From Porticoccus sp905181945 (GTDB lineage Bacteria > Pseudomonadota > Gammaproteobacteria > Pseudomonadales > Porticoccaceae), in the NCBI RefSeq assembly GCF_047729555.1, contig NZ_CP159825.1, positions 1 to 64,000 of the forward strand: a DNA stretch of 64,000 nt, written 5' to 3'. Both the position numbers and the translations under genes were made by a program. Below are positions 1-7,553 of the stretch, one piece after another (positions within the stretch are counted from its first letter, which is position 1; each line of letters starts with the position of its first letter). The notes beneath the pieces are model-generated. The model did not search any database. It worked only from the letters and a program-made list of their open reading frames with translations, and was not told the DNA's origin.

Positions 1-100
1 ATAACCCGACTCTTTCTGGCTAGACTAGAGTCTCGGCAAAGAAGCTGGTTCCAGAATCGTAACTAGCAACAATAATTAGTATTTTTTGGGGTATTGCAAC
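1..100. other. Leader upstream of dnaA
   Basis: This stretch lies before the dnaA start. I see no consensus DnaA box (TTATNCACA) and no rpmH on either strand. In Pseudomonas-type chromosomes the origin lies between rpmH and dnaA, so oriC probably lies just outside the left edge of the window. A GGGG run at 88-91 is a plausible ribosome binding site for a TTG start at 101. Confidence 0.4.
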
Positions 101-1492
101 TTGGCTCAAGTGTTGTGGGATCAGTGTTTAGGTCGTCTTGAAGAGGAGCTTCCTTCACAACAGTTTAATACCTGGATTAAACCCTTAAAGCTAGATCCGC
201 TGCCTAGTAGCAGCATCGTCTTATTGGCGCCTAATCGTTTTATAAGAGACTGGGTGTTAGATAAATTTTTATCACGCATTACAGAAATTTATCAACAGCT
301 TAGCAGTACGCGCTGCGAAATAAAGGTTGTTGCGTCAGAGAGCACAACCAGTGCGCCAAAGCAGGCAATACTACAGCCCCAAGTGCTAACCGGCAGGTCG
401 CTGCCAGCGACCACGGCTATAGAGGTTCCTGCTACCCGCCCGCCCGTCAACGTTGAGGGCGGCTTAAATCATAAGACCTATCTCAACTCAACGTTCACGT
501 TTAATTCTTTTGTGGAAGGAAAATCAAACCAGCTCGCTTTGGCCGCTTCGCGTCAAATCGCAGACAACCCGGGCGGGTCATATAACCCCTTGTTTATTTA
601 TGGTGCGGTTGGTCTGGGAAAAACCCACCTAATGCACGCGGTGGGCAACGAACTACGCCGACAAAAACCAAATGCAAAGATCGTTTATTTGCATTCAGAA
701 CGTTTTGTCGCAGATATGGTAAAAGCCTTACAGCTTAATGCAATTAACGATTTTAAGCGTTTTTATCGGTCTGTTGATGCTCTTTTGATCGATGATATGC
801 AGTTTTTTGCTGGCAAAGAGAGATCACAAGAGGAGTTTTTTCATACATTTAACGCCCTGCTAGAGGGCGGCAAGCAGATGATATTAACTTGCGATCGGTA
901 TCCAAAGGAAATTGACGGTTTAGAGGAGCGACTTAAATCCCGTTTTGGTTGGGGTCTAACTGTTTCTGTAGAGCCACCAGAGCTTGAGACCAGGGTCGCC
1001 ATCTTAATGAACAAAGCAACGCAAGCAAAGGTGGCCCTGCCCACTGAAGCGGCTTTTTTCATTGCTCAGCGGGTTCGCTCCAACGTAAGGGAGCTAGAGG
1101 GCGCACTAAAAAGAGTGATAGCAAGCGCTCACTTTACTGGACGCCCAATCAATGTTGATTTAATACGTGAATCCTTAAAAGATTTGCTTGCGATACAGGA
1201 CAGGTTGGTCACTATTGATAACATTCAACGGGTAGTTTCAGAATACTATAAATTAAAGATGTCCGAATTGTTATCCAAAAGACGCAGTCGATCGATTGCC
1301 CGCCCCAGGCAGGTTGCAATGGCTCTCGCCAAGACGCTAACGAACCATAGCTTACCAGAAATAGGAGAGGCCTTTGGTGGCAGAGATCACACAACCGTTA
1401 TGCATGCCTGCAAGAAGGTTAAAGAGCTTCAAGAAGAAAGCCGTGACATGCAAGACGACATGAAGCACTTGTTGCGTACACTAACAACCTAA
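101..1492 (+). CDS. dnaA: Chromosomal replication initiator protein DnaA
   Basis: DnaA is the AAA+ ATPase that binds DnaA boxes and opens the replication origin. The N-terminal domain I has the family pattern LWDQCL and FNTWI. A variable linker follows to about residue 120. The AAA+ core has Walker A GAVGLGKTH near residue 170 and Walker B LLIDDMQFF near 230. The C-terminal DnaA-box-binding signature GGRDHTTVMHA lies near 425. I place the start at TTG 101 (463 residues) because GGGG sits 9 bases upstream and the family N-terminus begins a few residues before LWDQC. TTG 86 and GTG 110 are alternatives. dnaN follows after 65 bp, so the two are probably co-transcribed. Confidence 0.95.
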   Translation: MAQVLWDQCLGRLEEELPSQQFNTWIKPLKLDPLPSSSIVLLAPNRFIRDWVLDKFLSRITEIYQQLSSTRCEIKVVASESTTSAPKQAILQPQVLTGRSLPATTAIEVPATRPPVNVEGGLNHKTYLNSTFTFNSFVEGKSNQLALAASRQIADNPGGSYNPLFIYGAVGLGKTHLMHAVGNELRRQKPNAKIVYLHSERFVADMVKALQLNAINDFKRFYRSVDALLIDDMQFFAGKERSQEEFFHTFNALLEGGKQMILTCDRYPKEIDGLEERLKSRFGWGLTVSVEPPELETRVAILMNKATQAKVALPTEAAFFIAQRVRSNVRELEGALKRVIASAHFTGRPINVDLIRESLKDLLAIQDRLVTIDNIQRVVSEYYKLKMSELLSKRRSRSIARPRQVAMALAKTLTNHSLPEIGEAFGGRDHTTVMHACKKVKELQEESRDMQDDMKHLLRTLTT

Positions 1493-1557
1493 TTTTTGTG
1501 TAGCCTGCAAACTATAGCGGGGAGCGCTTAACTAATTTGAATTGGAGCCGCCGATAA

Positions 1558-2658
1558 ATGAAATTTAAAATATTGCGAGAAGAGCTTCTAAAGCCGTTAC
1601 AACTAGTTGTCGGGGTTGTAGAGAGGCGCCAAACCCTACCGATACTTTCTAATGTATTAATCGTTCTTAAGGGCAACCGCCTGTCTCTCACTGGAACCGA
1701 TTTGGAGGTTGAGATTGTTGGCCATGCCACCCTAAAGACGGCCGCAGAAGATGGCGAAATTACTGTCCCAGCCCGCAAGCTGATGGACATATGTCGGTCT
1801 CTGCCAGAGTCAACTGATATCACATTTAATGAAAAAGATGGCCGTATACAGATTGTTGGCGGCCGCAGCCGGTTTACATTGTCGTCTCTCCCCGCAAGTG
1901 AGTTTCCGAGCGTAGATACTGGCGATACCGGCCAGACCTTTGTTATCGGCCATCTAGAACTAAAGCAATTAATTGGTCGTACGTCATTTGCAATGGCTCA
2001 GCAAGATGTACGCTATTATCTAAACGGGATGCTCTTAGAGGTGAGCGACAATCGAGTTAGAGCGGTAGCAACAGATGGCCATCGCTTGGCCATGATGGAT
2101 TCGAGCAAACTAGAGATTGAGGGTGAAAAGATCCAAGCAATTATCCCTCGAAAAGCAGTGATTGAGCTTTCCCGGCTTCTTCTTGATGACGGAGAGGTCA
2201 CCATTGTTTTGGGCGACAATCACATGAAGGTGGTTGCTGAGGACTTTCGATTTATTTCTAAGCTAGTTGACGGGGCTTATCCAGATTATGATCGAGTGGT
2301 TCCCAAGGAGGGCGACAAGCAAATGGTAGGACTGCGTGAAGACCTGCGAAGCAGCTTTAGTCGTGCCTCTATACTGTCCAACGAAAAATATCGTGGAGTC
2401 AGACTTGTTTTAGCAACAGGCCTTTTAACGCTAGTGGCTAATAATCCAGAGCAAGAAGAGGCTAGAGAGGAGGTTGTTGTGACTTATGACGCCACAGAGC
2501 TAGATCTTGGTTTCAACGTTAGCTATATTATTGATATTCTTAATATTTTATCTGGACAAGATGTATGTTTTACTTTTTCTGATGCAAACAGCAGTGTTTT
2601 GATTGAAGATCCTGCAGACCAAAGCGCCGTGTACGTTGTTATGCCAATGCGGTTATAA
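1558..2658 (+). CDS. dnaN: DNA polymerase III beta sliding clamp
   Basis: DnaN is the ring-shaped processivity clamp of DNA polymerase III; as a dimer it tethers the polymerase and other partners to DNA. The 366 residues match the usual family length. The protein starts MKFKI, shows TLPILSNVL near residue 25 and TDLEVE near 45, and ends in VYVVMPMRL, the conserved C-terminus that lines the protein-binding pocket. A GGAG motif sits about 10 bases before the ATG. It lies between dnaA and recF in the standard order. Confidence 0.97.
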   Translation: MKFKILREELLKPLQLVVGVVERRQTLPILSNVLIVLKGNRLSLTGTDLEVEIVGHATLKTAAEDGEITVPARKLMDICRSLPESTDITFNEKDGRIQIVGGRSRFTLSSLPASEFPSVDTGDTGQTFVIGHLELKQLIGRTSFAMAQQDVRYYLNGMLLEVSDNRVRAVATDGHRLAMMDSSKLEIEGEKIQAIIPRKAVIELSRLLLDDGEVTIVLGDNHMKVVAEDFRFISKLVDGAYPDYDRVVPKEGDKQMVGLREDLRSSFSRASILSNEKYRGVRLVLATGLLTLVANNPEQEEAREEVVVTYDATELDLGFNVSYIIDILNILSGQDVCFTFSDANSSVLIEDPADQSAVYVVMPMRL

Positions 2659-2681
2659 TTTTTAAAAAAAGATTTTCTTTT

Positions 2682-3770
2682 ATGTTTCTAAAAAAGCTTG
2701 GTATACATGGCTTGCGAAATCTTTCTCATAATGAAGTATATTTGTCCCCAACCTCTAACTTTTTTTATGGGGTCAACGGCAGCGGAAAAACAAGCCTCTT
2801 AGAGGCAATTCACGTGCTAGGCCGAGGCCGCTCATTCCGCTCTCGAACCCTAGAGCCGATAATTAACGAAGAAGAACAAGCATGCACCGTGTATGGAGTG
2901 GTGCAAGCCGAGCGCTCTTCTGTATCCTTGGGCGTAACGCGATCTCGAGCAAAAGAGTTTGAGTTTAAGATGAATGGCCAAAAAGTGAACAGCGCATCCT
3001 TGCTTGCTGACACTATGCCACTTTTAGTTCTCAGCGCCGACACTTTTCGGCTTTTGGATGCTGGCCCGCAATATCGCAGGCAATACATAGACTGGGGTGT
3101 GTTTCACGTGGAACGTGCTTACAGGTCTCTGTTACAAAAGTTTAAGCGCGCTCTTAAGCAGCGGAATTCATTGCTGCGATGTGATAGAATAGATATGAGT
3201 TCTTTGAGCGTATGGGATATCGAGTTTGTTGAATTAGCAGATCAGATCAACCAGTACCGCAAACAATACTTAGAGAAATTAATTGAAAAAATTCAATGGG
3301 TTATAGGTGAAATTACTGAATTAGACGGCTTTGAGTTTAAGTATTTTCCTGGTTGGGACGCCGCAAAAAACTTGTCAGACGTATTGTATGCAGACCGCCA
3401 AAGAGACGTGCAGATGAAGGCCACAACTCACGGCCCCCAAAGAGCAGACCTGAGAGTAAGGTTTAATATGCGTCCGGCAAACGAAGTGTTATCCCGCGGG
3501 CAAACTAAGATAGTTGTTACCGCAATGCAGGTCGCACAAGGCTACTTGTATCACGAAATGACAGGACAGCAATGCCTTTATTTGTTAGACGACCTGCCTT
3601 CCGAGCTTGACCTGTCTCACAGGAAGCGAGTGGGGGGCTTGTTGTTTAGGCTGGGCGCACAAACTTTTGTTACCGGGGTCATCAAAGAAGACCTAATGAG
3701 CTCCTGGCCCATCGAGGATGAAAATGTAAGTATGTTTCACGTGGAACATGGCCATATTATCCAAGAATAA
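2682..3770 (+). CDS. recF: DNA replication and repair protein RecF
   Basis: RecF is an SMC-like ATPase that with RecO and RecR loads RecA at single-strand gaps. Walker A GVNGSGKTS lies near residue 30, the ABC-type signature SRGQTK near 268, and Walker B LYLLDDLPSELD near 305. The 362 residues match the family. The peptide FHVE occurs twice, near residue 142 in a conserved stretch and near 352 in the tail. In both places its codons form a parS-like palindrome (separate entries), so the gene appears to double as a chromosome-partition site. It lies 23 bp after dnaN and 37 bp before gyrB. Confidence 0.96.
   Translation: MFLKKLGIHGLRNLSHNEVYLSPTSNFFYGVNGSGKTSLLEAIHVLGRGRSFRSRTLEPIINEEEQACTVYGVVQAERSSVSLGVTRSRAKEFEFKMNGQKVNSASLLADTMPLLVLSADTFRLLDAGPQYRRQYIDWGVFHVERAYRSLLQKFKRALKQRNSLLRCDRIDMSSLSVWDIEFVELADQINQYRKQYLEKLIEKIQWVIGEITELDGFEFKYFPGWDAAKNLSDVLYADRQRDVQMKATTHGPQRADLRVRFNMRPANEVLSRGQTKIVVTAMQVAQGYLYHEMTGQQCLYLLDDLPSELDLSHRKRVGGLLFRLGAQTFVTGVIKEDLMSSWPIEDENVSMFHVEHGHIIQE
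3100..3115. promoter_or_regulatory. parS-like ParB binding site 1, inside recF
   Basis: The sequence TGTTTCACGTGGAACG differs from the parS consensus (TGTTTCACGTGAAACA or TGTTCCACGTGGAACA) by one or two bases and keeps the CACGTG core. It lies about 3 kb from dnaA, the distance expected for origin-proximal centromere sites loaded by ParB. The parA and parB genes are not in the window, so the function rests on sequence match and position. Confidence 0.75.
3733..3748. promoter_or_regulatory. parS-like ParB binding site 2, at the 3' end of recF
   Basis: The sequence TGTTTCACGTGGAACA matches parS with the two half-sites taken from the two common variants (GTTTCAC and GTGGAAC). It encodes MFHVEH in the last dozen residues of RecF. 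Together with the copy at 3100 it gives two sites about 630 bp apart near the presumed origin. Confidence 0.82.
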
Positions 3771-3807
3771 ACCTCAATACTACATGACCTTAATTTAGGA
3801 TGTTTGT

Positions 3808-6225
3808 ATGACTGAAAATAAAACTTATGACTCAGACAGCATCAAGGTGCTCAAAGGCCTCGATGCGGTCAGAAAGCGCCCGGGCATGTATATCGGAGAC
3901 ACAGATGATGGTACGGGCCTCCACCACATGGTGTTTGAAATAGTTGATAACTCCATTGACGAGGCCTTGGAGGGGTTCTGCTCAGAAGTCGTCGTCGTGA
4001 TCCATCAGGACGAGTCAGTAACAGTTTCTGATAATGGCCGAGGAGTACCAACAGAAATGCATGAAGAGGGCGTTTCTGGCGCTGAAGTGATCATGACAGT
4101 GCTTCATGCTGGCGGAAAATTTGATGAAGATAGCTATAAAATTTCTGGCGGGCTTCATGGTGTGGGCGTTTCTGTGGTCAACGCGCTATCAAAGGAGCTT
4201 ACGCTGACCATTAAGCGGGGCGGCAAGATACATCAACAGCAGTATAGTCATGGCGTTCCTCTAGCCCCACTAAAAGTTGTTGGCGAAACAAAAGAAACCG
4301 GGACCGCTATTCATTTTGTGCCCTCAACTGAAACGTTTACTAATATTAAATTTCACTATGAAATCTTCGTAAAAAGGCTCCGGGAGCTTTCTTTTCTAAA
4401 TTCGGGTGTTCGAATTATTCTAAAAGACGAAAGAACAGAAAAAGAAGACGTTTTTGAATATGAGGGGGGCTTAAGGGCCTTTGTTGAGTATCTCAACACT
4501 AATAAAACAACTATAAATAACATCATGCATTTTTCTGTGTTTCGGGATGACGGGGTCGGTGTAGAGGCTGCCTTACAGTGGAATGACACTTATCAAGAAA
4601 ACATACTGTGTTATACCAACAATATTCCACAGAGAGACGGCGGGACGCATTTAGCCGGCTTTAGGTCGGCCCTCACAAGAAGCTTGAATACCTATATAGA
4701 AAAAGAAGGCATGGGAAAGACCAACAAGGTCAGCACGACAGGAGACGATGCCAGAGAGGGCCTAACCGCAATTGTTTCTGTCAAGGTTCCTGATCCTAAG
4801 TTTTCTTCTCAAACCAAAGAAAAATTAGTGAGCTCTGAAGTTAAATCAGCGGTTGAGCAAGAAATGGGAGGACACTTTACAGATTACTTGCTGGAAAGCC
4901 CCCAGGAGGCTAAAAGCATAGTTCTCAAAATGGTTGAAGCCGCAAGAGCGCGTGAAGCAGCGCGCAAGGCTAGAGATATGACTCGCAGGAAAGGGGCTCT
5001 TGACATTGCCGGGCTACCCGGGAAGCTTTCAGATTGTCAGGAAAAGGACCCCGCTCTATCAGAGTTATATCTTGTAGAGGGCGATTCAGCTGGCGGCTCG
5101 GCCAAACAAGGCAGAGACCGTAGAACTCAAGCTATCTTGCCGCTAAAAGGGAAAATTCTTAACGTTGAAAAAGCTAGATTTGATAAGATGCTTTCTAGTG
5201 TCGAGGTTGGAACGCTCATAACAGCTCTAGGTTGCGGCATAGGTGCCGCAGAGTTTAATCCGGAAAAGCTTCGTTACCATACGGTTTTGATAATGACAGA
5301 TGCTGATGTCGATGGATCGCATATACGCACACTATTGTTGACTTTTTTCTTTAGACAGATGCGTGAGCTCGTAGAGCGCGGCCATATCTATATAGCGCAG
5401 CCACCTTTGTATAAGCTCAGCAAAGGAAAACAAGAACAGTACCTGAAGGACGATGAAGAGCTTACTAGGTTTTTGACTCAGTCAGCCCTAGAGGGCTCCA
5501 GCCTGCATGTTACTAATGGTGCGCCGGGAATTAGTGGGGGCGTTCTTGAGGCATTAGTGCAAGACTATCGTCATGTCATGGGGACTATAGAGGGTATGTC
5601 TCGAGTATACCCAGTAGAAATTTTAAAAGCATTGGTTTTTCTTCCCCCTCTAGATGCAGAAAAACTAAAAGATAGGCCTTCAGTAGAAGGCTGGAGCCAG
5701 CTACTGCTTACGGCACTAGAGAAAGACAGGATATCAGGCAGCAAGCTGTACAGCATAACTGTTGAGCCACAGGAAGAGAGCCAGAGTTTTGTCCCCAAAG
5801 TAGAAGTTACGGCTCATGGCGTGCCTTCAGGTTATTTTCTGGGGCAGGATTTTTTTGCCTCCAGGGAGTACGCAGCCATCGTCTCTCTTGGCGCCCAACT
5901 GCAGGGCCTGCTAGAAGAAGACGCTTATATAATGTCTGGTGACACGAAAAAAGCAATAGCCAGCTTTGGCGAAGGCCTTGACTGGTTGATGGGGGAATCG
6001 CGTCGTGGGTACAGTATTTCACGCTATAAGGGGCTGGGAGAAATGAATCCAATTCAGCTATGGGACACAACCATGAACCCAGAGACCAGGCGGATGCTTA
6101 AGGTTACCGTTGAAGACGCAATAGCCGCCGATCAAATGTTTACTACCCTCATGGGTGATTTGGTTGAGCCGCGCCGTGACTTTATTGAAAAAAATGCCTT
6201 ATCAGTAACAAATTTAGATATTTAA
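3808..6225 (+). CDS. gyrB: DNA gyrase subunit B
   Basis: GyrB is the ATPase subunit of DNA gyrase, which introduces negative supercoils together with GyrA. The GHKL ATPase domain shows EIVDNSIDEAL near residue 45, DNGRGVP near 72 and GGLHGVGVSVVNAL near 113. The TOPRIM domain shows EGDSAGGSAKQGRD near 424 and the Mg-binding DADVDGSHIRT near 498. The C-terminal tail has YKGLGEMNP near 742. The 805 residues match the long gammaproteobacterial form with an insert in the TOPRIM region. It ends 14 bp from the convergent plsC gene, and I see no clear terminator between them. Confidence 0.97.
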   Translation: MTENKTYDSDSIKVLKGLDAVRKRPGMYIGDTDDGTGLHHMVFEIVDNSIDEALEGFCSEVVVVIHQDESVTVSDNGRGVPTEMHEEGVSGAEVIMTVLHAGGKFDEDSYKISGGLHGVGVSVVNALSKELTLTIKRGGKIHQQQYSHGVPLAPLKVVGETKETGTAIHFVPSTETFTNIKFHYEIFVKRLRELSFLNSGVRIILKDERTEKEDVFEYEGGLRAFVEYLNTNKTTINNIMHFSVFRDDGVGVEAALQWNDTYQENILCYTNNIPQRDGGTHLAGFRSALTRSLNTYIEKEGMGKTNKVSTTGDDAREGLTAIVSVKVPDPKFSSQTKEKLVSSEVKSAVEQEMGGHFTDYLLESPQEAKSIVLKMVEAARAREAARKARDMTRRKGALDIAGLPGKLSDCQEKDPALSELYLVEGDSAGGSAKQGRDRRTQAILPLKGKILNVEKARFDKMLSSVEVGTLITALGCGIGAAEFNPEKLRYHTVLIMTDADVDGSHIRTLLLTFFFRQMRELVERGHIYIAQPPLYKLSKGKQEQYLKDDEELTRFLTQSALEGSSLHVTNGAPGISGGVLEALVQDYRHVMGTIEGMSRVYPVEILKALVFLPPLDAEKLKDRPSVEGWSQLLLTALEKDRISGSKLYSITVEPQEESQSFVPKVEVTAHGVPSGYFLGQDFFASREYAAIVSLGAQLQGLLEEDAYIMSGDTKKAIASFGEGLDWLMGESRRGYSISRYKGLGEMNPIQLWDTTMNPETRRMLKVTVEDAIAADQMFTTLMGDLVEPRRDFIEKNALSVTNLDI

Positions 6226-6239
6226 GTTAAGCTGAAATG

Positions 6240-6965
6240 TCAATGTTTTAGGGTTTTCTGCGTAGCTTCGATCACGTTTTTTACATGCTCTGTTAGCAGC
6301 CGACTATCATCGTCGCTGTTTGTTTCTATTGCCTTGCCAATAGAAACATGTATTTGTCCAGGCCGCTTGATAAAAGCGTGCGGCGGCCAGCAGTGGCCAG
6401 CATTGTGGGAGACAGGAATAATTTGAGCTCCGGCCGCAATTGCTAGCGCTGCACCACTTCGTCCATAACGACCTATTTTTCCAAGCGGCATCCTTGTGCC
6501 CTCAGGATAAATCAGTACGTTGTTCCCAGAGGCCAGGCGCTGCAGGCCTTGGGATAAAATTTGCTTTAAGGCCCCCCTCGGACTGCTTCTGTTGATAGCA
6601 ATGGGGTGCATAAAATATAAAGCCCAGCCAAAGAAAGGAATCCAAAATAACTCTTTCTTAAGGATGGTGCTTACAGGCCTTAGAAGCCGCTGGAGATAAA
6701 AGGTCTCCCAGCCAGACTGATGATTGCTTAGTATTACGCAAGGGGCCTCTGGGATGTTCTTTAGGCCATCAACTCGTAATGTTACCCCGCAGCTGACACC
6801 CAGCCACTTAATGATCAAGGCGTTAGCTAGAGTAACAATATTATGTCTTGCCCTGCAGGGGAGAAAAATACCAATAGTGCAGGTAAATGTGCCGAAAAAT
6901 GCTAAAATTAAGGCATAAATAACGTAAAATAGTAGCGATCGTGTAAAAAGAATCAAGGTGTTCAC
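6240..6965 (-). CDS. plsC: 1-acyl-sn-glycerol-3-phosphate acyltransferase (PlsC family)
   Basis: Members of this family acylate lysophosphatidic acid to phosphatidic acid at the inner membrane. An N-terminal hydrophobic segment (about residues 8-33) anchors it. The catalytic block is NHQSGWE near residue 81, an HX4E variant of the usual HX4D; as far as I recall this variant also occurs in Pseudomonas relatives. The substrate motif YPEGTR lies near 153. The start is GTG, overlapping the gmhB stop codon by 4 bases (GTGA), so it is translationally coupled as the last gene of glyQ-glyS-gmhB-plsC. The exact acceptor lipid cannot be read from the sequence. Confidence 0.85.
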   Translation of the reverse strand: MNTLILFTRSLLFYVIYALILAFFGTFTCTIGIFLPCRARHNIVTLANALIIKWLGVSCGVTLRVDGLKNIPEAPCVILSNHQSGWETFYLQRLLRPVSTILKKELFWIPFFGWALYFMHPIAINRSSPRGALKQILSQGLQRLASGNNVLIYPEGTRMPLGKIGRYGRSGAALAIAAGAQIIPVSHNAGHCWPPHAFIKRPGQIHVSIGKAIETNSDDDSRLLTEHVKNVIEATQKTLKH

Positions 6966-7525
6966 AGGCGAGCTCTAGCGCAGAGATAGTCCGCTGCTTG
7001 TGCTAAATCGTCAAAAATATTGGCTTGCCGCAAAATAACCTCTTCTTGCTGGCGCAGTATTTTTTCAGTTTCTGCTCCTTTGCCCGTGCGCACCAAGATA
7101 GGCATACATTGGTGCGTTAGACCTGCTTGCAAATCACGAAGGCTGTCTCCAACTAGAGGAACCCCGGCTAAGCTTACGGCCCATTTTTTTGCTATTTGGT
7201 CCAGCAGACCAGAGGCTGGTTTTCTGCACCCGCACTGATCTTCGGGGCTGTGTGGACAATAAAAAATTCCAGCGACGCCGACATTGAAAGGCAGAAGCAG
7301 GTCGGCTAGTTTTGAGTGCATTGCATCAAGAGTGTTTGTGTCAAACAAGCCACGACCTAGCCCTGACTGATTGGTCGCGATAACCACGGTATAGCCAGCC
7401 CGGCAAAGCCGGACAATTGCATTAATGCTTCCCGGAAGGGGCACCCACTCTTCAGGCGTTTTAACATAAGCATTAGAATCTTGATTGATAACGCCATCTC
7501 GATCAAGAATAATGAGTTTGATCAT
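6962..7525 (-). CDS. gmhB: D-glycero-D-manno-heptose 1,7-bisphosphate 7-phosphatase
   Basis: GmhB removes the 7-phosphate from heptose 1,7-bisphosphate during ADP-heptose synthesis for the lipopolysaccharide core. It is a HAD-superfamily phosphatase. The nucleophile motif LDRDGVIN lies near residue 7, TNQSGLGRG near 52, and the zinc-binding cluster CPHSPEDQCGCRKP near 90. VGDSLRDLQAG near 125 is HAD motif IV. The 187 residues match the family. It lies 28 bp after glyS and overlaps plsC. Confidence 0.9.
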   Translation of the reverse strand: MIKLIILDRDGVINQDSNAYVKTPEEWVPLPGSINAIVRLCRAGYTVVIATNQSGLGRGLFDTNTLDAMHSKLADLLLPFNVGVAGIFYCPHSPEDQCGCRKPASGLLDQIAKKWAVSLAGVPLVGDSLRDLQAGLTHQCMPILVRTGKGAETEKILRQQEEVILRQANIFDDLAQAADYLCARARL

Positions 7526-7553
7526 AAGGGGGTAGTGCTCACTATGAAGGCTT

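Noticed and set aside
6724..6918. Open frames antisense to plsC, glyS, dctM and other genes
   Set aside because: They are shadows of conserved genes on the other strand, with no ribosome sites or recognisable domains.
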